64,000 nt of DNA from Mesorhizobium sp. (GTDB taxonomy: Bacteria > Pseudomonadota > Alphaproteobacteria > Rhizobiales > Rhizobiaceae), in the NCBI RefSeq assembly GCF_023954305.1, contig NZ_JAMLIG010000004.1, forward strand, positions 62,001 to 126,000, read 5' to 3'. This document shows, one piece after another, positions 27,584 through 36,700 of the stretch. The notes beneath the pieces were generated by a model, which was given only the letters and a program-made list of their open reading frames with translations, did not search any database and was not told the DNA's origin. Made by a program: the position numbers and the translations under genes. Position 1 is the stretch's first letter. Each line of letters begins with the position of its first letter.

Positions 27584-28914
27584 ACGGGCCGCTGGTTCTC
27601 CTCGTCGACGACGAAGACGAGCTGAGGCGCTCGACCGCGCAGTCGCTCGATCTGTCGGGATTGAAGGTGCGCGATTTCTCCTCTGCCGACCGCGCGCTCG
27701 ATTTCGTCAGCCCCGGCTTCAACGGCGTCGTCGTGACCGACATCCGCATGCCCGGCATGGACGGCATGACGCTGATGAGCCGCGTGCGCGAAATCGATCC
27801 GGACATTCCGGTCATCCTCGTCACCGGTCATGGCGACGTGCAGCTCGCGGTCAAGGCGATGCGCGAGGGCGCCTACGATTTCATGGAGAAGCCGTTCACG
27901 GCGCAGCAGCTGGCGGACATGGCTGGGCGTGCGATCGACCGTCGCCGGCTGGTGCTGGAAAACCGGCTGCTGCGCGCCGCCGCCGGCAAGCGCGACGACA
28001 TCGAGGCGCGGCTGCCGGGCCGCACCCAGGCAATGGTCGACCTGCGCTACCGGCTGCGCGCCGTCGCCGCCACCGACGCCGACGTGCTGATCATCGGCGA
28101 CACCGGCACCGGCAAGGAGGTGACCGCCCGCGCGCTGCACGATCTCAGCGCGCGCGCGACCAATCCCTTCGTCGCGATCAACTGCGCCGCACTCCCCGAG
28201 ACGCTGATCGAAAGCGAACTGTTCGGCCACGAGGCGGGCGCATTCCCGGGCGCGATGCGCGCGCGCTACGGCAAGTTCGAGCATTCGCGCGGGGGAACCG
28301 TCCTCCTCGACGAGATCGGTTCCATGCCGGTCGACCTCCAGGCGAAGCTGCTCCGCGTCATCCAGGACCGCTCGGTCACGCGGCTTGGCTCGAACGAGGC
28401 GGTGCCGCTCGACGTGCGCTTCGTCGCGACGAGCAAGGTCGATCTCGAGGCGGAGGTTGCGGCCGGGCGCTTCCGTCCGGACCTCTTCTACCGCCTCAAC
28501 GTGGTCACGCTCCGGCTGCCGTCGCTGTCGGCCCGGCGGGACGACATTCCCCTGCTCTTCCTGCAGCTCGTCAACGAGGCCGCGGCGCGCTACCGCCGCG
28601 AGGCGGTCGACGTGCCGCCGCAGGTGGTCGCCGCCATCGCCCGGCGCGACTGGCCCGGAAACGTGCGCGAGCTGCGCAACGCGGCCGACCGCTTCGTGCT
28701 GGGTCTCGGCGCGACGCCGTCCGGCGACGCGGCTTCGGTCAATGGCGAGGGCAAGCTCGCCGATCACGTCGCCGAATTCGAGCGCGGGGTGATCGCCGGT
28801 GCGCTTCGGGCCCATCGTGGCAGCCTGAAACCGGTCTATGAGTCCCTCGGCATCTCGCGCAAGACACTCTACGAGAAGATGCAGAAATACGGTCTCGACA
28901 AGAGCGACGCCTGA
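27580..28914 (+). CDS. Sigma-54-dependent response regulator (DctD-like)
   Basis: A 444-residue NtrC-family regulator. The receiver domain has the phosphorylation site D54 (VVTDIRMPGM). The AAA+ domain has Walker A GDTGTGKE at 173-180, the sigma-54 contact loop as GAFPGA at 220-225, and Walker B VLLDEI at 242-247. A Fis-type DNA-binding helix-turn-helix ends the protein (SLGISRKTLYEKMQKYG). The contact loop differs from the common GAFTGA; the same proline may occur in some rhizobial DctD proteins, but I could not check. It overlaps the kinase gene by four bases and lies 211 bp before tctC. Confidence 0.9.
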   Translation: MNGPLVLLVDDEDELRRSTAQSLDLSGLKVRDFSSADRALDFVSPGFNGVVVTDIRMPGMDGMTLMSRVREIDPDIPVILVTGHGDVQLAVKAMREGAYDFMEKPFTAQQLADMAGRAIDRRRLVLENRLLRAAAGKRDDIEARLPGRTQAMVDLRYRLRAVAATDADVLIIGDTGTGKEVTARALHDLSARATNPFVAINCAALPETLIESELFGHEAGAFPGAMRARYGKFEHSRGGTVLLDEIGSMPVDLQAKLLRVIQDRSVTRLGSNEAVPLDVRFVATSKVDLEAEVAAGRFRPDLFYRLNVVTLRLPSLSARRDDIPLLFLQLVNEAAARYRREAVDVPPQVVAAIARRDWPGNVRELRNAADRFVLGLGATPSGDAASVNGEGKLADHVAEFERGVIAGALRAHRGSLKPVYESLGISRKTLYEKMQKYGLDKSDA

Positions 28915-29125
28915 GAGGCTCCCGGAGTGGGTGGCAATCCACACAGGCACTGCCGCCTGATGTTACGGAATCTACCCATCGTCCGGCTGCTACGCAAAAA
29001 AATGCATCGCCGTCCCCGCTTCAGGTTGCCATGGGGGCGCAACAGGACATCTAATCGAACATCCATACGCGGTGCCGGGAGGATCTGTGCACCAGATGGC
29101 GCGACACAATATCGGGAGGAAATCC

Positions 29126-30103
29126 ATGAAGAAGCTTCTCGCCGCGCTCGGCGTGGCCGCAACGTTCTCGCTGGCGGCCTATTCGGCCGCGGCCCAGACC
29201 TATCCCGACCGCAGCATCACGATCGTGGTGCCCTTCGCGGCCGGCGGCCCGACCGACACGGTCACCCGCCTCGTTGCCGAGGCGATGTCGAAGGATCTCG
29301 GCCAGCAGGTCATCGTCGAAAACGTCGGCGGCGCCGGCGGCACGCTTGGAGCCAAGCAGGTGGCCGACGCCGATCCGGACGGCTACAAGCTGCTGCTCTA
29401 CCATATCGGCATGGCGACCTCCGACACGCTCTACCGCAACCTGCCCTACAAGACGCTGGAATCGTTCGAGTATGTCGGCCTCGTCACCGAGGTTCCGATG
29501 ACGATTCTGGCCAAGAAGGACATGGCCGCCAACACGCTCGCCGAGCTCGTCGACTACGCGAAGGCCAACGCCGACAAGGTGACCGTCGCCAATGCCGGCA
29601 TCGGCGCTGCCTCGCATCTGTGCGGCATGCTCTTCATGAGCTCGATCGGAACGCCGCTCGTCACCGTCCCCTACAAGGGCACCGGCCCGGCGATGACCGA
29701 CCTGCTCGGCGGCCAGGTCGACATCATGTGCGACCAGACCACCAACACGACCAAGCACATCCAGGCCGGCACCGTGAAGGCCTATGCCGTCACGACGCCG
29801 AAGCGCCTCGATGTCCTGCCGGATGTCCCGACCACCACCGAGGCCGGCCTCCAGGGCATGGAATTCGGCATCTGGCACGGCCTCTATGCGCCGAAGGGCA
29901 CTCCCGCCGAGGTCGTCGACCGTTTGTCGAAGTCGCTCCAGGTCGCTCTCAAGGACGAGAATGTCGCCGCCCGCTTCGCCGAGCTCGGCACCTCGCCCTC
30001 GCCGGAAGCCGACGCGACGCCCGCCGCGCTGAAGGCCAAGCTGGAAAGCGAGATCGCGCGCTGGAAGCCGGTCATCGAGGCCGCCGGCCAGTACGCCGAC
30101 TGA
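29126..30103 (+). CDS. tctC: Tripartite tricarboxylate transporter substrate-binding protein
   Basis: A 325-residue periplasmic binding protein of the TctC/Bug family, with a signal peptide (cleavage after AAA, residue 23). The family's N-terminal pattern YPDRSITIVVPFAAGGPTD and the segment GYKLLLYHIG are present. The ATG has an excellent GGGAGGA site. It heads a tctCBA cluster and probably binds a carboxylate; which one is not clear. The DctB/DctD pair upstream is the likely regulator. No convincing sigma-54 promoter was found in the 211-bp leader. Confidence 0.92.
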   Translation: MKKLLAALGVAATFSLAAYSAAAQTYPDRSITIVVPFAAGGPTDTVTRLVAEAMSKDLGQQVIVENVGGAGGTLGAKQVADADPDGYKLLLYHIGMATSDTLYRNLPYKTLESFEYVGLVTEVPMTILAKKDMAANTLAELVDYAKANADKVTVANAGIGAASHLCGMLFMSSIGTPLVTVPYKGTGPAMTDLLGGQVDIMCDQTTNTTKHIQAGTVKAYAVTTPKRLDVLPDVPTTTEAGLQGMEFGIWHGLYAPKGTPAEVVDRLSKSLQVALKDENVAARFAELGTSPSPEADATPAALKAKLESEIARWKPVIEAAGQYAD

Positions 30104-30208
30104 CGGCGACCGGTTAGAAAACGGGGGCGCGGTCCACGCGCTCCCGAAAGATCGCCACCGGAGGGGAACCCGGCAGGGCGGCAGACCCAGAACGGGGGGA
30201 GATTCGGT

Positions 30209-30664
30209 ATGGTCATCGACCGCGCCAACGCGCTCTGCGGGGCGATCTTCATCGCTTTCGGCGCCTATTTCGGATTGACGGCGCTCAGTATGGAGATCGG
30301 CACCGCGTTCCGCATGGGACCGGGCTTCTTCCCGCTCTTCCTGGCGGCGATCCTCATCATCCTCGGCGCCGTGATCGCCATCCAGGCGATTAGGGTCGAA
30401 GGCGAGCCGGTCGGCGGCTTGCCGCTCCGCGGCATGGTCTTCATCCTTCCGGCTCCGGTGATCTTCGCACTGACCCTGAAAGGCCTGGGCTTCGTCCCCT
30501 CGATTTTCCTGACGACGCTGTTTGCCTCCTTCGCCTCGACCAGGATGCGCGTTCCGACCGCGATTATCCTCGCCGCGCTGATGACCCTCTTCACCACGAT
30601 CGTCTTCGTCTACGGGCTCAACCTGCCGTTCCGGCTGTTCGGCCCCTGGCTCGGCCAGCGCTGA
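30209..30664 (+). CDS. tctB: Tripartite tricarboxylate transporter small membrane subunit
   Basis: A 151-residue inner-membrane protein with four hydrophobic segments and the TctB pattern MGPGFFPLFLAAILIILG. It is the small, poorly conserved subunit of the tripartite transporter. A strong GGGGGAG site precedes the ATG. It lies between tctC and tctA in the same orientation, with 12 bp to tctA. Confidence 0.92.
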   Translation: MVIDRANALCGAIFIAFGAYFGLTALSMEIGTAFRMGPGFFPLFLAAILIILGAVIAIQAIRVEGEPVGGLPLRGMVFILPAPVIFALTLKGLGFVPSIFLTTLFASFASTRMRVPTAIILAALMTLFTTIVFVYGLNLPFRLFGPWLGQR

Positions 30665-30676
30665 GGCGACGCCCCG

Positions 30677-32185
30677 ATGGATCTCCTCGACAATCTCTCC
30701 CTCGGCTTCGCCACCGCCTCGACGCTCGCCAATCTCGGCTTCTGCTTCATCGGCGTGCTGCTCGGCACCCTTATCGGCGTGCTTCCCGGCATCGGGCCGA
30801 CGGCGACCATCGCCATGCTGTTGCCGATCACCTTCCAGATCGGCGATCCCACCTCGGCGCTGATCATGCTGGCCGGCATCTATTACGGCGCGCAATATGG
30901 CGGTTCGACCACCGCCATCCTCATCAACCTGCCGGGCGAGTCCTCGTCCGCGGTCACCGCCATCGACGGCTACCAGATGGCGCGCAAAGGCCGCGCCGGT
31001 GCCGCGCTCGCCACCGCGGCGATCGGCTCGTTCGTCGCCGGCACCGTGTCGACCTTCCTCGTCGCCCTGCTCGCGCCGCCGCTGACCGGCATCGCCCTGC
31101 AGTTCGGCGCGGCCGAATATTTCTCGCTGATGGTGCTCGGCCTCATCTCCTCGATCGCGCTGGCCTCGGGCTCGATCGTCAAGGCGCTGGCCATGGTCGT
31201 GCTCGGCCTGCTGCTCGGCCTCGTCGGAACCGACATCTATTCCGGCACGCCGCGCTTCAACCTCGGCATCCGCGAATATTCCGACGGACTGAACTTCGTC
31301 GCCGTCGCCGTCGGCGTGTTCGGCATCGCCGAGATCCTGCGCAACCTCGAAGACGAGCACGAGCGTTCGGTGATGGTGAAGAGGGTCACCAACCTGTGGC
31401 CGTCGCGCGAGGACTGGCGGCGCATGGCAGCGCCTATCGTGCGCGGCACCTTCATCGGCTCGGCGCTCGGCGTGCTGCCCGGCGGCGGGGCGATCCTCGC
31501 CGCCTTTGCCTCCTACACGGTCGAGAAGCGCGTCTCGAAAAACCCGGGCGAGTTCGGCAGTGGCGCCATCGAAGGCGTCGCAGGTCCCGAATCCGCCAAC
31601 AATGCCGGCGCGCAGACCTCCTTCATCCCGCTCCTCACTCTGGGCATCCCGGCCAACCCGGTGATGGCGCTGATGATCGGCGCGATGATCATCCAGGGCA
31701 TCGTGCCCGGCCCGAACGTTGCCACCGAGCAGCCGGCGCTGTTCTGGGGCATCATCGCCTCGATGTGGATCGGCAACCTGATGCTGGTGGTACTCAACCT
31801 GCCGCTGGTCGGGCTGTGGGTGAAGCTCTTGACCGTGCCCTACTACGTCCTCTTCCCGATCATCATCGGCTTCTGCTCGATCGGCATCTACAGCGTCAAT
31901 TCCAACATCTTCGACCTCTACTCGGTCGCCTTCTTCGGCTTCGTCGGCTACGTGCTGGTCAAGCTGCGCTGCGAGCCGGCGCCGCTTCTGCTCGGCTTCG
32001 TCCTCGGGCCGCTCCTGGAGGAGAACCTGAGACGCGCGATGATCCTGTCGCGGGGCGACTTCTCCACCTTCGTCACCCGTCCGATCAGCGCCACGCTCCT
32101 GGCGCTCGCCGCCGCGGTCCTGGTCGTGATGCTCCTGCCTTCTGTGCGCAAGAAGCGCGAAGAAGTCTTCGTCGACGACGAATGA
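30677..32185 (+). CDS. tctA: Tripartite tricarboxylate transporter large membrane subunit
   Basis: A 502-residue inner-membrane protein with about twelve membrane segments. The two inverted-repeat signatures typical of TctA are visible: GVLPGIGPTATIAMLLP and, later, GVLPGGGAILAAFASY. It forms the sodium-coupled channel that takes substrate from TctC. The stop overlaps the start of the next gene by four bases (ATGA). Confidence 0.95.
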   Translation: MDLLDNLSLGFATASTLANLGFCFIGVLLGTLIGVLPGIGPTATIAMLLPITFQIGDPTSALIMLAGIYYGAQYGGSTTAILINLPGESSSAVTAIDGYQMARKGRAGAALATAAIGSFVAGTVSTFLVALLAPPLTGIALQFGAAEYFSLMVLGLISSIALASGSIVKALAMVVLGLLLGLVGTDIYSGTPRFNLGIREYSDGLNFVAVAVGVFGIAEILRNLEDEHERSVMVKRVTNLWPSREDWRRMAAPIVRGTFIGSALGVLPGGGAILAAFASYTVEKRVSKNPGEFGSGAIEGVAGPESANNAGAQTSFIPLLTLGIPANPVMALMIGAMIIQGIVPGPNVATEQPALFWGIIASMWIGNLMLVVLNLPLVGLWVKLLTVPYYVLFPIIIGFCSIGIYSVNSNIFDLYSVAFFGFVGYVLVKLRCEPAPLLLGFVLGPLLEENLRRAMILSRGDFSTFVTRPISATLLALAAAVLVVMLLPSVRKKREEVFVDDE

Positions 32186-32754
32186 GCGATGCCCCGCCAG
32201 CATGGCCGCCCTTCTACGACCATGGCGGGTGGTTCCGCCTGGGTTCGGACGAGCCGCAGTTTCGCATCAAGGGCAAATACGAGTTCGAATTCATCGATCC
32301 CGACAGGGGTGACGATCCGGCGCTGGCGGCCGCCTGGTATGCGGAGGATCTTGCTCAGCATGTCGCCGGCGAGCCGACATGGCGTGCAACGGGAGGTTGG
32401 GTAATCGAGCCTGGCTCTGCGGGCCGCGCCGGCGCCGTTCATTCGACGCCCTTCGTCGCGCGCCACTCCGCCTCCGATGCCACGGTCGAGGGCCGCGTCG
32501 CGCTGACGCCCGACCCGTCGCACTGGGTCAAGGTCGAGGTGTTCCTCGGCGCTTTCCGCGTCTTCGTCGCCTATCTCGACAAACCGTGGGAGGAATACGA
32601 CCTGTGGCCCTCCCGCGCTGTCGAGAAGACCGACGAGGTGCCCGGCCGCATCGGCAAGCGGCGCAACTGGGCGAACCTCTCCGCCGCCGCCTGGCCGGCG
32701 CTGGCGCACGTCGCGGATCAGGGCTGGTTCAGCGTCGAACTGCCGGACCTTTGA
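32182..32754 (+). CDS. Conserved-looking hypothetical protein coupled to tctA
   Basis: A 190-residue soluble protein with no signal peptide or membrane helix. No family was recognised. It is rich in Trp, Asp and Pro (for example PSRAVEKTDEVPGR in the C-terminal half) and looks like a genuine coding sequence with the window's normal codon bias. Its ATG overlaps the tctA TGA, so it belongs to the transporter operon and may process or sense the imported substrate, but this is only contextual. Confidence 0.75.
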   Translation: MSDAPPAWPPFYDHGGWFRLGSDEPQFRIKGKYEFEFIDPDRGDDPALAAAWYAEDLAQHVAGEPTWRATGGWVIEPGSAGRAGAVHSTPFVARHSASDATVEGRVALTPDPSHWVKVEVFLGAFRVFVAYLDKPWEEYDLWPSRAVEKTDEVPGRIGKRRNWANLSAAAWPALAHVADQGWFSVELPDL

Positions 32755-32882
32755 GGCCGACACGACCATCCACCTTCCGCTACGTCACGCAAACGTGACG
32801 CCGCCCCAATGCGCCACGCTTCGCGGGGGACGGAGGCAGGAGTAGACTGTCGCCGCGACTTCCACCCTCATCACGGAGTACG

Positions 32883-33395
32883 ATGATGTCTGCGCACAGC
32901 ACCTCGACGCTGCGGACTACGGTTTTCGCATGCGCACTTTCCGTTGGCGCTCTCGCTCTTTCCGCCCCGCCCGCCCAGGCGGCCGAAGAGCCGCTTTTTG
33001 CCGTCCTGAGCGGCAACAATGAATGCAACGCCGTCGCCCCGCCGGCCGGGCCGGTCTGCCGTGTTGGCGACCGCGACGCTTTCGGCTCGGCGACGATCCT
33101 GATCTCTCAGGCCCCGGGCGCGGCTCTGCTCTGCTTTGCGCTGACGGTCGACAATCTGAACGTGGCGGCCAATGCCGCGCATATCCATTCCGGCAATGCC
33201 ACCTTCAACGGCGGGGTTGTGGTCAATCTGGCGCCGCCCGTCGGACCTGCCGCCAGCAATCCCGGCGCGTCGTCCGGCTGCGTGGCGATCGCCGCCGCCG
33301 TCGCCTCGGCCATCATCGCCAACCCGACGCGGTTCTACATCAACATCCACAATGCCCAGTTCCCGGGCGGGGCCCTTCGCGGACAGCTCTTCTAG
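32883..33395 (+). CDS. Exported CHRD domain protein
   Basis: A 170-residue protein with a signal peptide (cleavage near AQA, residue 33) and a CHRD domain: HIHSGNATFNG in the centre and FYINIHNAQFPGGALRGQLF at the C-terminus are the family's characteristic segments. CHRD domains are extracellular or periplasmic and of unknown function in bacteria. Two adjacent ATG codons at 32883 and 32886 may serve as start; GGAG is upstream. It is a single gene. Confidence 0.9.
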   Translation: MMSAHSTSTLRTTVFACALSVGALALSAPPAQAAEEPLFAVLSGNNECNAVAPPAGPVCRVGDRDAFGSATILISQAPGAALLCFALTVDNLNVAANAAHIHSGNATFNGGVVVNLAPPVGPAASNPGASSGCVAIAAAVASAIIANPTRFYINIHNAQFPGGALRGQLF

Positions 33396-33490
33396 CCGCG
33401 CTTCCGGCGCGGCCTGCCTTGCCGGCCGCGCCGGGCCACCTGTCGCGCGCGAATGGGGGAACGTATGCCCGCCCCGAGGGTTTCCGCCTC

Positions 33491-34264
33491 GTGCTGATCG
33501 CGACCTTCAACGTCAACAATGTCAACCGGCGCCTGCCCAACCTGCTCGACTGGCTGGCGCGGCGCCGCCCCGACGTCGTCGCGCTGCAGGAGCTGAAAGC
33601 CGCGCAGGCTGATTTCCCGGCCGACGCGCTCGCGCAGGCCGGCTATGCCGCGGTGTGGCGCGGCGAAAAGACCTGGAACGGCGTCGCCCTGCTGGCGCGC
33701 GGGCGCGAACCGGTCCTCACCCGCGACCGGCTTCCCGGCGATACCGCCGACGCCCAGAGCCGCTACGTCGAGGCGGCTATCAACGGCATCGTCGTCGCGT
33801 CGATCTACGCCCCCAACGGCAACCCGCGGCCGGGTCCCAAATTCGACTACAAGCTCGCCTGGATGGAGCGGCTGCGGCGCCATGCGGCAAGCTTGCGGCG
33901 CAGCGGTGCGCCCGTTGTGCTCGCCGGCGATTTCAACGTCGCGCCGACCGACATCGACATCTATCCGACCCGTTCCTGGGACGACGATGCGCTGATCCAG
34001 CCCGAAACCCGCGCCGCCTGGCGCCGCCTCGTCGGCCGCAGCTGGACGGACGCGATCCGGACGCTCCATCCCGACCGTCGCGTCTACACGTTCTGGGATT
34101 ACAAGCGAAACCGCTGGCCGCGCGACGCGGGCCTGCGCCTCGACCATCTCCTGCTCAGTCCCAATCTGCGCGGCCGCCTCGCCGACGCCGGCGTCGACCG
34201 CGACGAGCGCGGCCGGGACGGCGCCAGCGACCACGCGCCGGCCTGGCTCAGGCTGCGGGACTGA
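33491..34264 (+). CDS. Exodeoxyribonuclease III (XthA-like)
   Basis: A 257-residue enzyme of the ExoIII/AP-endonuclease family. Visible motifs are ATFNVNNVNRRLP at the N-terminus, LQELKA (catalytic Glu), SIYAPNGN, the GDFN motif AGDFNVAPTDID, and SDHAPAWL at the C-terminus. It acts in base-excision DNA repair. GTG at 33491 was chosen because the family N-terminus begins right there; the frame is open further upstream into the CHRD gene without domain sequence. A second xth paralogue is usual in rhizobia. Confidence 0.9.
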   Translation: MLIATFNVNNVNRRLPNLLDWLARRRPDVVALQELKAAQADFPADALAQAGYAAVWRGEKTWNGVALLARGREPVLTRDRLPGDTADAQSRYVEAAINGIVVASIYAPNGNPRPGPKFDYKLAWMERLRRHAASLRRSGAPVVLAGDFNVAPTDIDIYPTRSWDDDALIQPETRAAWRRLVGRSWTDAIRTLHPDRRVYTFWDYKRNRWPRDAGLRLDHLLLSPNLRGRLADAGVDRDERGRDGASDHAPAWLRLRD

Positions 34265-34336
34265 GCCCCCGCGGAATTCGACCGTGCTGAAGGAGACGGC
34301 CCGCCGTAGTCCGCATCGGTTACGACCCGGCCACCG

Positions 34337-34663
34337 TCACTCGAGTGATTTGAGAAACGCGATCAGGTCGTGAATCTCGTAAGGATCGAGCTGGAACTGC
34401 GGCATGCTCGGATGGCCGGTCGAAATCCCTTCGGCGAAGGCTTCTTCGAGGTCTTCGACGGGGTAGCGCAGGTGCAGGTCGCGCAGGGGCGGCGCGACCG
34501 AGAGCGGGCTCGGGCCGACCTTGTCGATGGAATGGCACTGCGCGCAGTAGGTTTTGACGAGAACGCGCCCGCGCTGGACGTCGGGCGGGGTTTGCGCCGT
34601 AGCGGGAGCGGCCACGGCGAGCAAGACACCGAATGCAAGGCCTAAATGCAACGCTTTCGTCAT
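34337..34663 (-). CDS. Small exported c-type cytochrome
   Basis: A 108-residue protein with a signal peptide (cleavage near ATA, residue 23) and one class I cytochrome c domain. The haem motif CAQCH is at residues 40-44 and the axial Met is probably M87 in GHPSMPQF. The start at 34663 has GGAAG just upstream; longer in-frame starts would not give a signal peptide. It is a periplasmic electron carrier with no clear redox partner next to it. Confidence 0.9.
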   Translation of the reverse strand: MTKALHLGLAFGVLLAVAAPATAQTPPDVQRGRVLVKTYCAQCHSIDKVGPSPLSVAPPLRDLHLRYPVEDLEEAFAEGISTGHPSMPQFQLDPYEIHDLIAFLKSLE

Positions 34664-35451
34664 GTCGCTTCCATTCCTGTCACTGCGGCCGCTTCCGTCG
34701 TGCATTCTGACCCGCACAATCATAGCACAGCCGCGCCGATCCTGCCCGTCTCGCTCGGCCGCGGCGGCCGAACCGCGCGACGACCGGGCAGAATCGATTT
34801 TCGCGCGCAGTCGCAACCAATTCACCGGCCGGCCATTCCAGTGCATCACGTCCAGTTTCCCCCTCATGGCCGTGAGAAGAAAGGCCCGCCACCGGCGACG
34901 GTGGCGGGTTTTTCCTTGGCCTCGAAGACGTCCGCAAGGCCTGAAACGCCACACAAAACCGGCAGTATGGGGGTGATGTCGGCGAGGAAGAACAGGATCG
35001 CGAACGCTATCTCGCTGAATGATTCAGCATCGGCGGTGCGACACCATCTATTCATGCGTGTGATACCAGCAATTCAGACTTCTCATTTGGCAGCAATGGC
35101 TTGAGCGGCTAGTCGTTCGAGCCACGGAGGAAGTACCGCAGTCTGAGGAGAGGCATCAGCGTCCCCATCTCTGCCGACGTTGCGCCGGACGTGCATGAGA
35201 ACGGGTTCAACCTTTCATGCCGAGACGGTACCGCCAAGTCTGTCGCCAAAGTGATCGACCTACAGTGCCGCCACAGCATTGGAGGGCACATAGCGCACTT
35301 CGGTTGGAAAAGTCTGGCTCTTCGGCAACGGGGAATTCCAACGGTACGAGATCGGCATTCCGCACAGTTCAATCAAGGCCCGGAGGGCTCGGGCAAAGCT
35401 AGCGCATGCCGCCCCTCCAACCTTGGATCAGTCAGATTTCGGGAGGAAAGA
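34664..35451. other. Long intergenic region with an orphan terminator and degraded sequence
   Basis: A 788-bp gap without a confident gene. It contains a strong terminator at 34885-34913 with no obvious gene to serve. From 35109 to 35372 a minus-strand frame of 87 codons encodes a Cys/Arg-rich sequence without recognisable domain; it reads more like a remnant. GC in 35000-35450 is lower than the surroundings, as in other transferred patches. Confidence 0.5.
34885..34913 (+). terminator. Orphan rho-independent terminator
   Basis: A 9-bp perfect stem (CCCGCCACC / GGTGGCGGG) with a 6-nt loop is followed by TTTTTCC on the plus strand. The nearest upstream plus-strand gene ends more than 600 bp away, so it may terminate a small RNA or act on readthrough. 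On the minus strand the follow-on is CCTTTCTTC, so weak bidirectional use is possible. Confidence 0.7.
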
Positions 35452-36600
35452 ATGCTGACGAGGAACATGAGCAAGACCGCGCTGGCCGCACTGGTGATCT
35501 GCCATTGCGCGGGCATGCTGGACATGGTGGCGCTCCCGGTGTGGATCGGAGCGCTAGTCGAGCGTTACGGCTTCAGCACGCAACAGGCGGGCGGCATCGT
35601 GACCCTCTACATAACGGGAGCGTTCGGCGGCAGCCTACTTCTGGCACATCTTTTCAACAATCTGAATCAGCGACTTGTCGCAACCGTCGGTTTCGGCATC
35701 GCCTGCGCCGCCTTTTTCTCTGCGGCGGCACAGAGCGGTTTCTGGGTGCTCGCGGTGCTGCATCTGGCCGCCGGACTTGGTGCCGGATCTGCCCTGTCGA
35801 TGGCGCACGGTACCATGGGGCGCACCGCAAACCCGCACCGCTTGTTCGCGATATCCTTTGCAGTCCTCGGATTTCTCGCGATCCTGCTGCTGGCGACGTT
35901 GCCTCAGCTCTTGATCACGTTTGGCCGGTCGGTGCTGTTCCTGGTCTTTGGCACCATCATGCTGGTCGCGACGGTTGTCTCCGCGGTCATGTTCCGAAAT
36001 CCTCCGACGCTAGAGGAACAGCTGAAAAAGCCGTTCAGCCAGGCAACCTGGCTGACGATTTTCGGCATAGGCATCATGACCTTCAATCAATCGATGGTGT
36101 TCGCCTACGTCGAAGTCATCGGCAAGATCCGAGGCTTCGAAGCGGATGCGGTTCTGAGCGTTCTGATTGCCCTGGGATGCATCAACTTCCTCGTGCCGGC
36201 TCCTCTTGCCGCCTTCCTGCAGTCAAGGGTCTCCGCACCGCTCATGACGCAGATCGGACCAATTGTGCAGGCAGCGCTGGCGCTTGGAGTGACGACGGCA
36301 ACGGTCATGCCGGTCTGGGGCCCTTCGGCAGCCTTTTTCGTAACCACGCAGATCTTCACCCACACCTTCGTCTTCGGGCTTCTTTCACGGCTTGACCCCA
36401 GTGGACGTGCAACAGCCGCAACGCCGGCGATGGCTTTGATTGGAGCGGCCCTTGGACCGTTCGTTGGCGGCGTTCTTGCGCAACAGTACGGGTTTGAAGC
36501 ACTTGGAATGGCGGCGGTCGCCGTCGGTCTCTGCTCAGCGGCATGCTTCACCGTTGCGCGATATTCCTCAGGCAGGCTGCAGACATTGCATGCCATGTAG
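35452..36600 (+). CDS. Major facilitator superfamily transporter
   Basis: A 382-residue protein with about twelve membrane segments (for example TPAMALIGAALGPFVGGVLA near the C-terminus). The start has GGGAGGAA at ideal spacing. The family is broad and the substrate unknown. It lies just before the AraC regulator and the FAD/Fe-S oxidoreductase operon in the same direction, so it may import that pathway's substrate. Confidence 0.84.
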   Translation: MLTRNMSKTALAALVICHCAGMLDMVALPVWIGALVERYGFSTQQAGGIVTLYITGAFGGSLLLAHLFNNLNQRLVATVGFGIACAAFFSAAAQSGFWVLAVLHLAAGLGAGSALSMAHGTMGRTANPHRLFAISFAVLGFLAILLLATLPQLLITFGRSVLFLVFGTIMLVATVVSAVMFRNPPTLEEQLKKPFSQATWLTIFGIGIMTFNQSMVFAYVEVIGKIRGFEADAVLSVLIALGCINFLVPAPLAAFLQSRVSAPLMTQIGPIVQAALALGVTTATVMPVWGPSAAFFVTTQIFTHTFVFGLLSRLDPSGRATAATPAMALIGAALGPFVGGVLAQQYGFEALGMAAVAVGLCSAACFTVARYSSGRLQTLHAM

Positions 36601-36700
36601 ACCATGATCGTCCGGAAAGCAGGCGGCGACAAGCGCCGCTTTCCTTGCCGATGAATGTTGTGGCTTTTCCGCCACCCACCGGTACGAAGAGGAACCCTTC

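Noticed and set aside
28915..29125. Sigma-54 promoter before tctC
   Set aside because: Expected from the DctD-like regulator, but no GG-N10-GC pair with good flanks was found; the closest (TGGCGCG near 29095) overlaps the ribosome binding site region and lacks the -12 GC.
29051..32203. Open frame of 1050 codons antisense to tctCBA
   Set aside because: Antisense to three coherent transporter genes; composition Glu/Arg/Gly-rich without domain.
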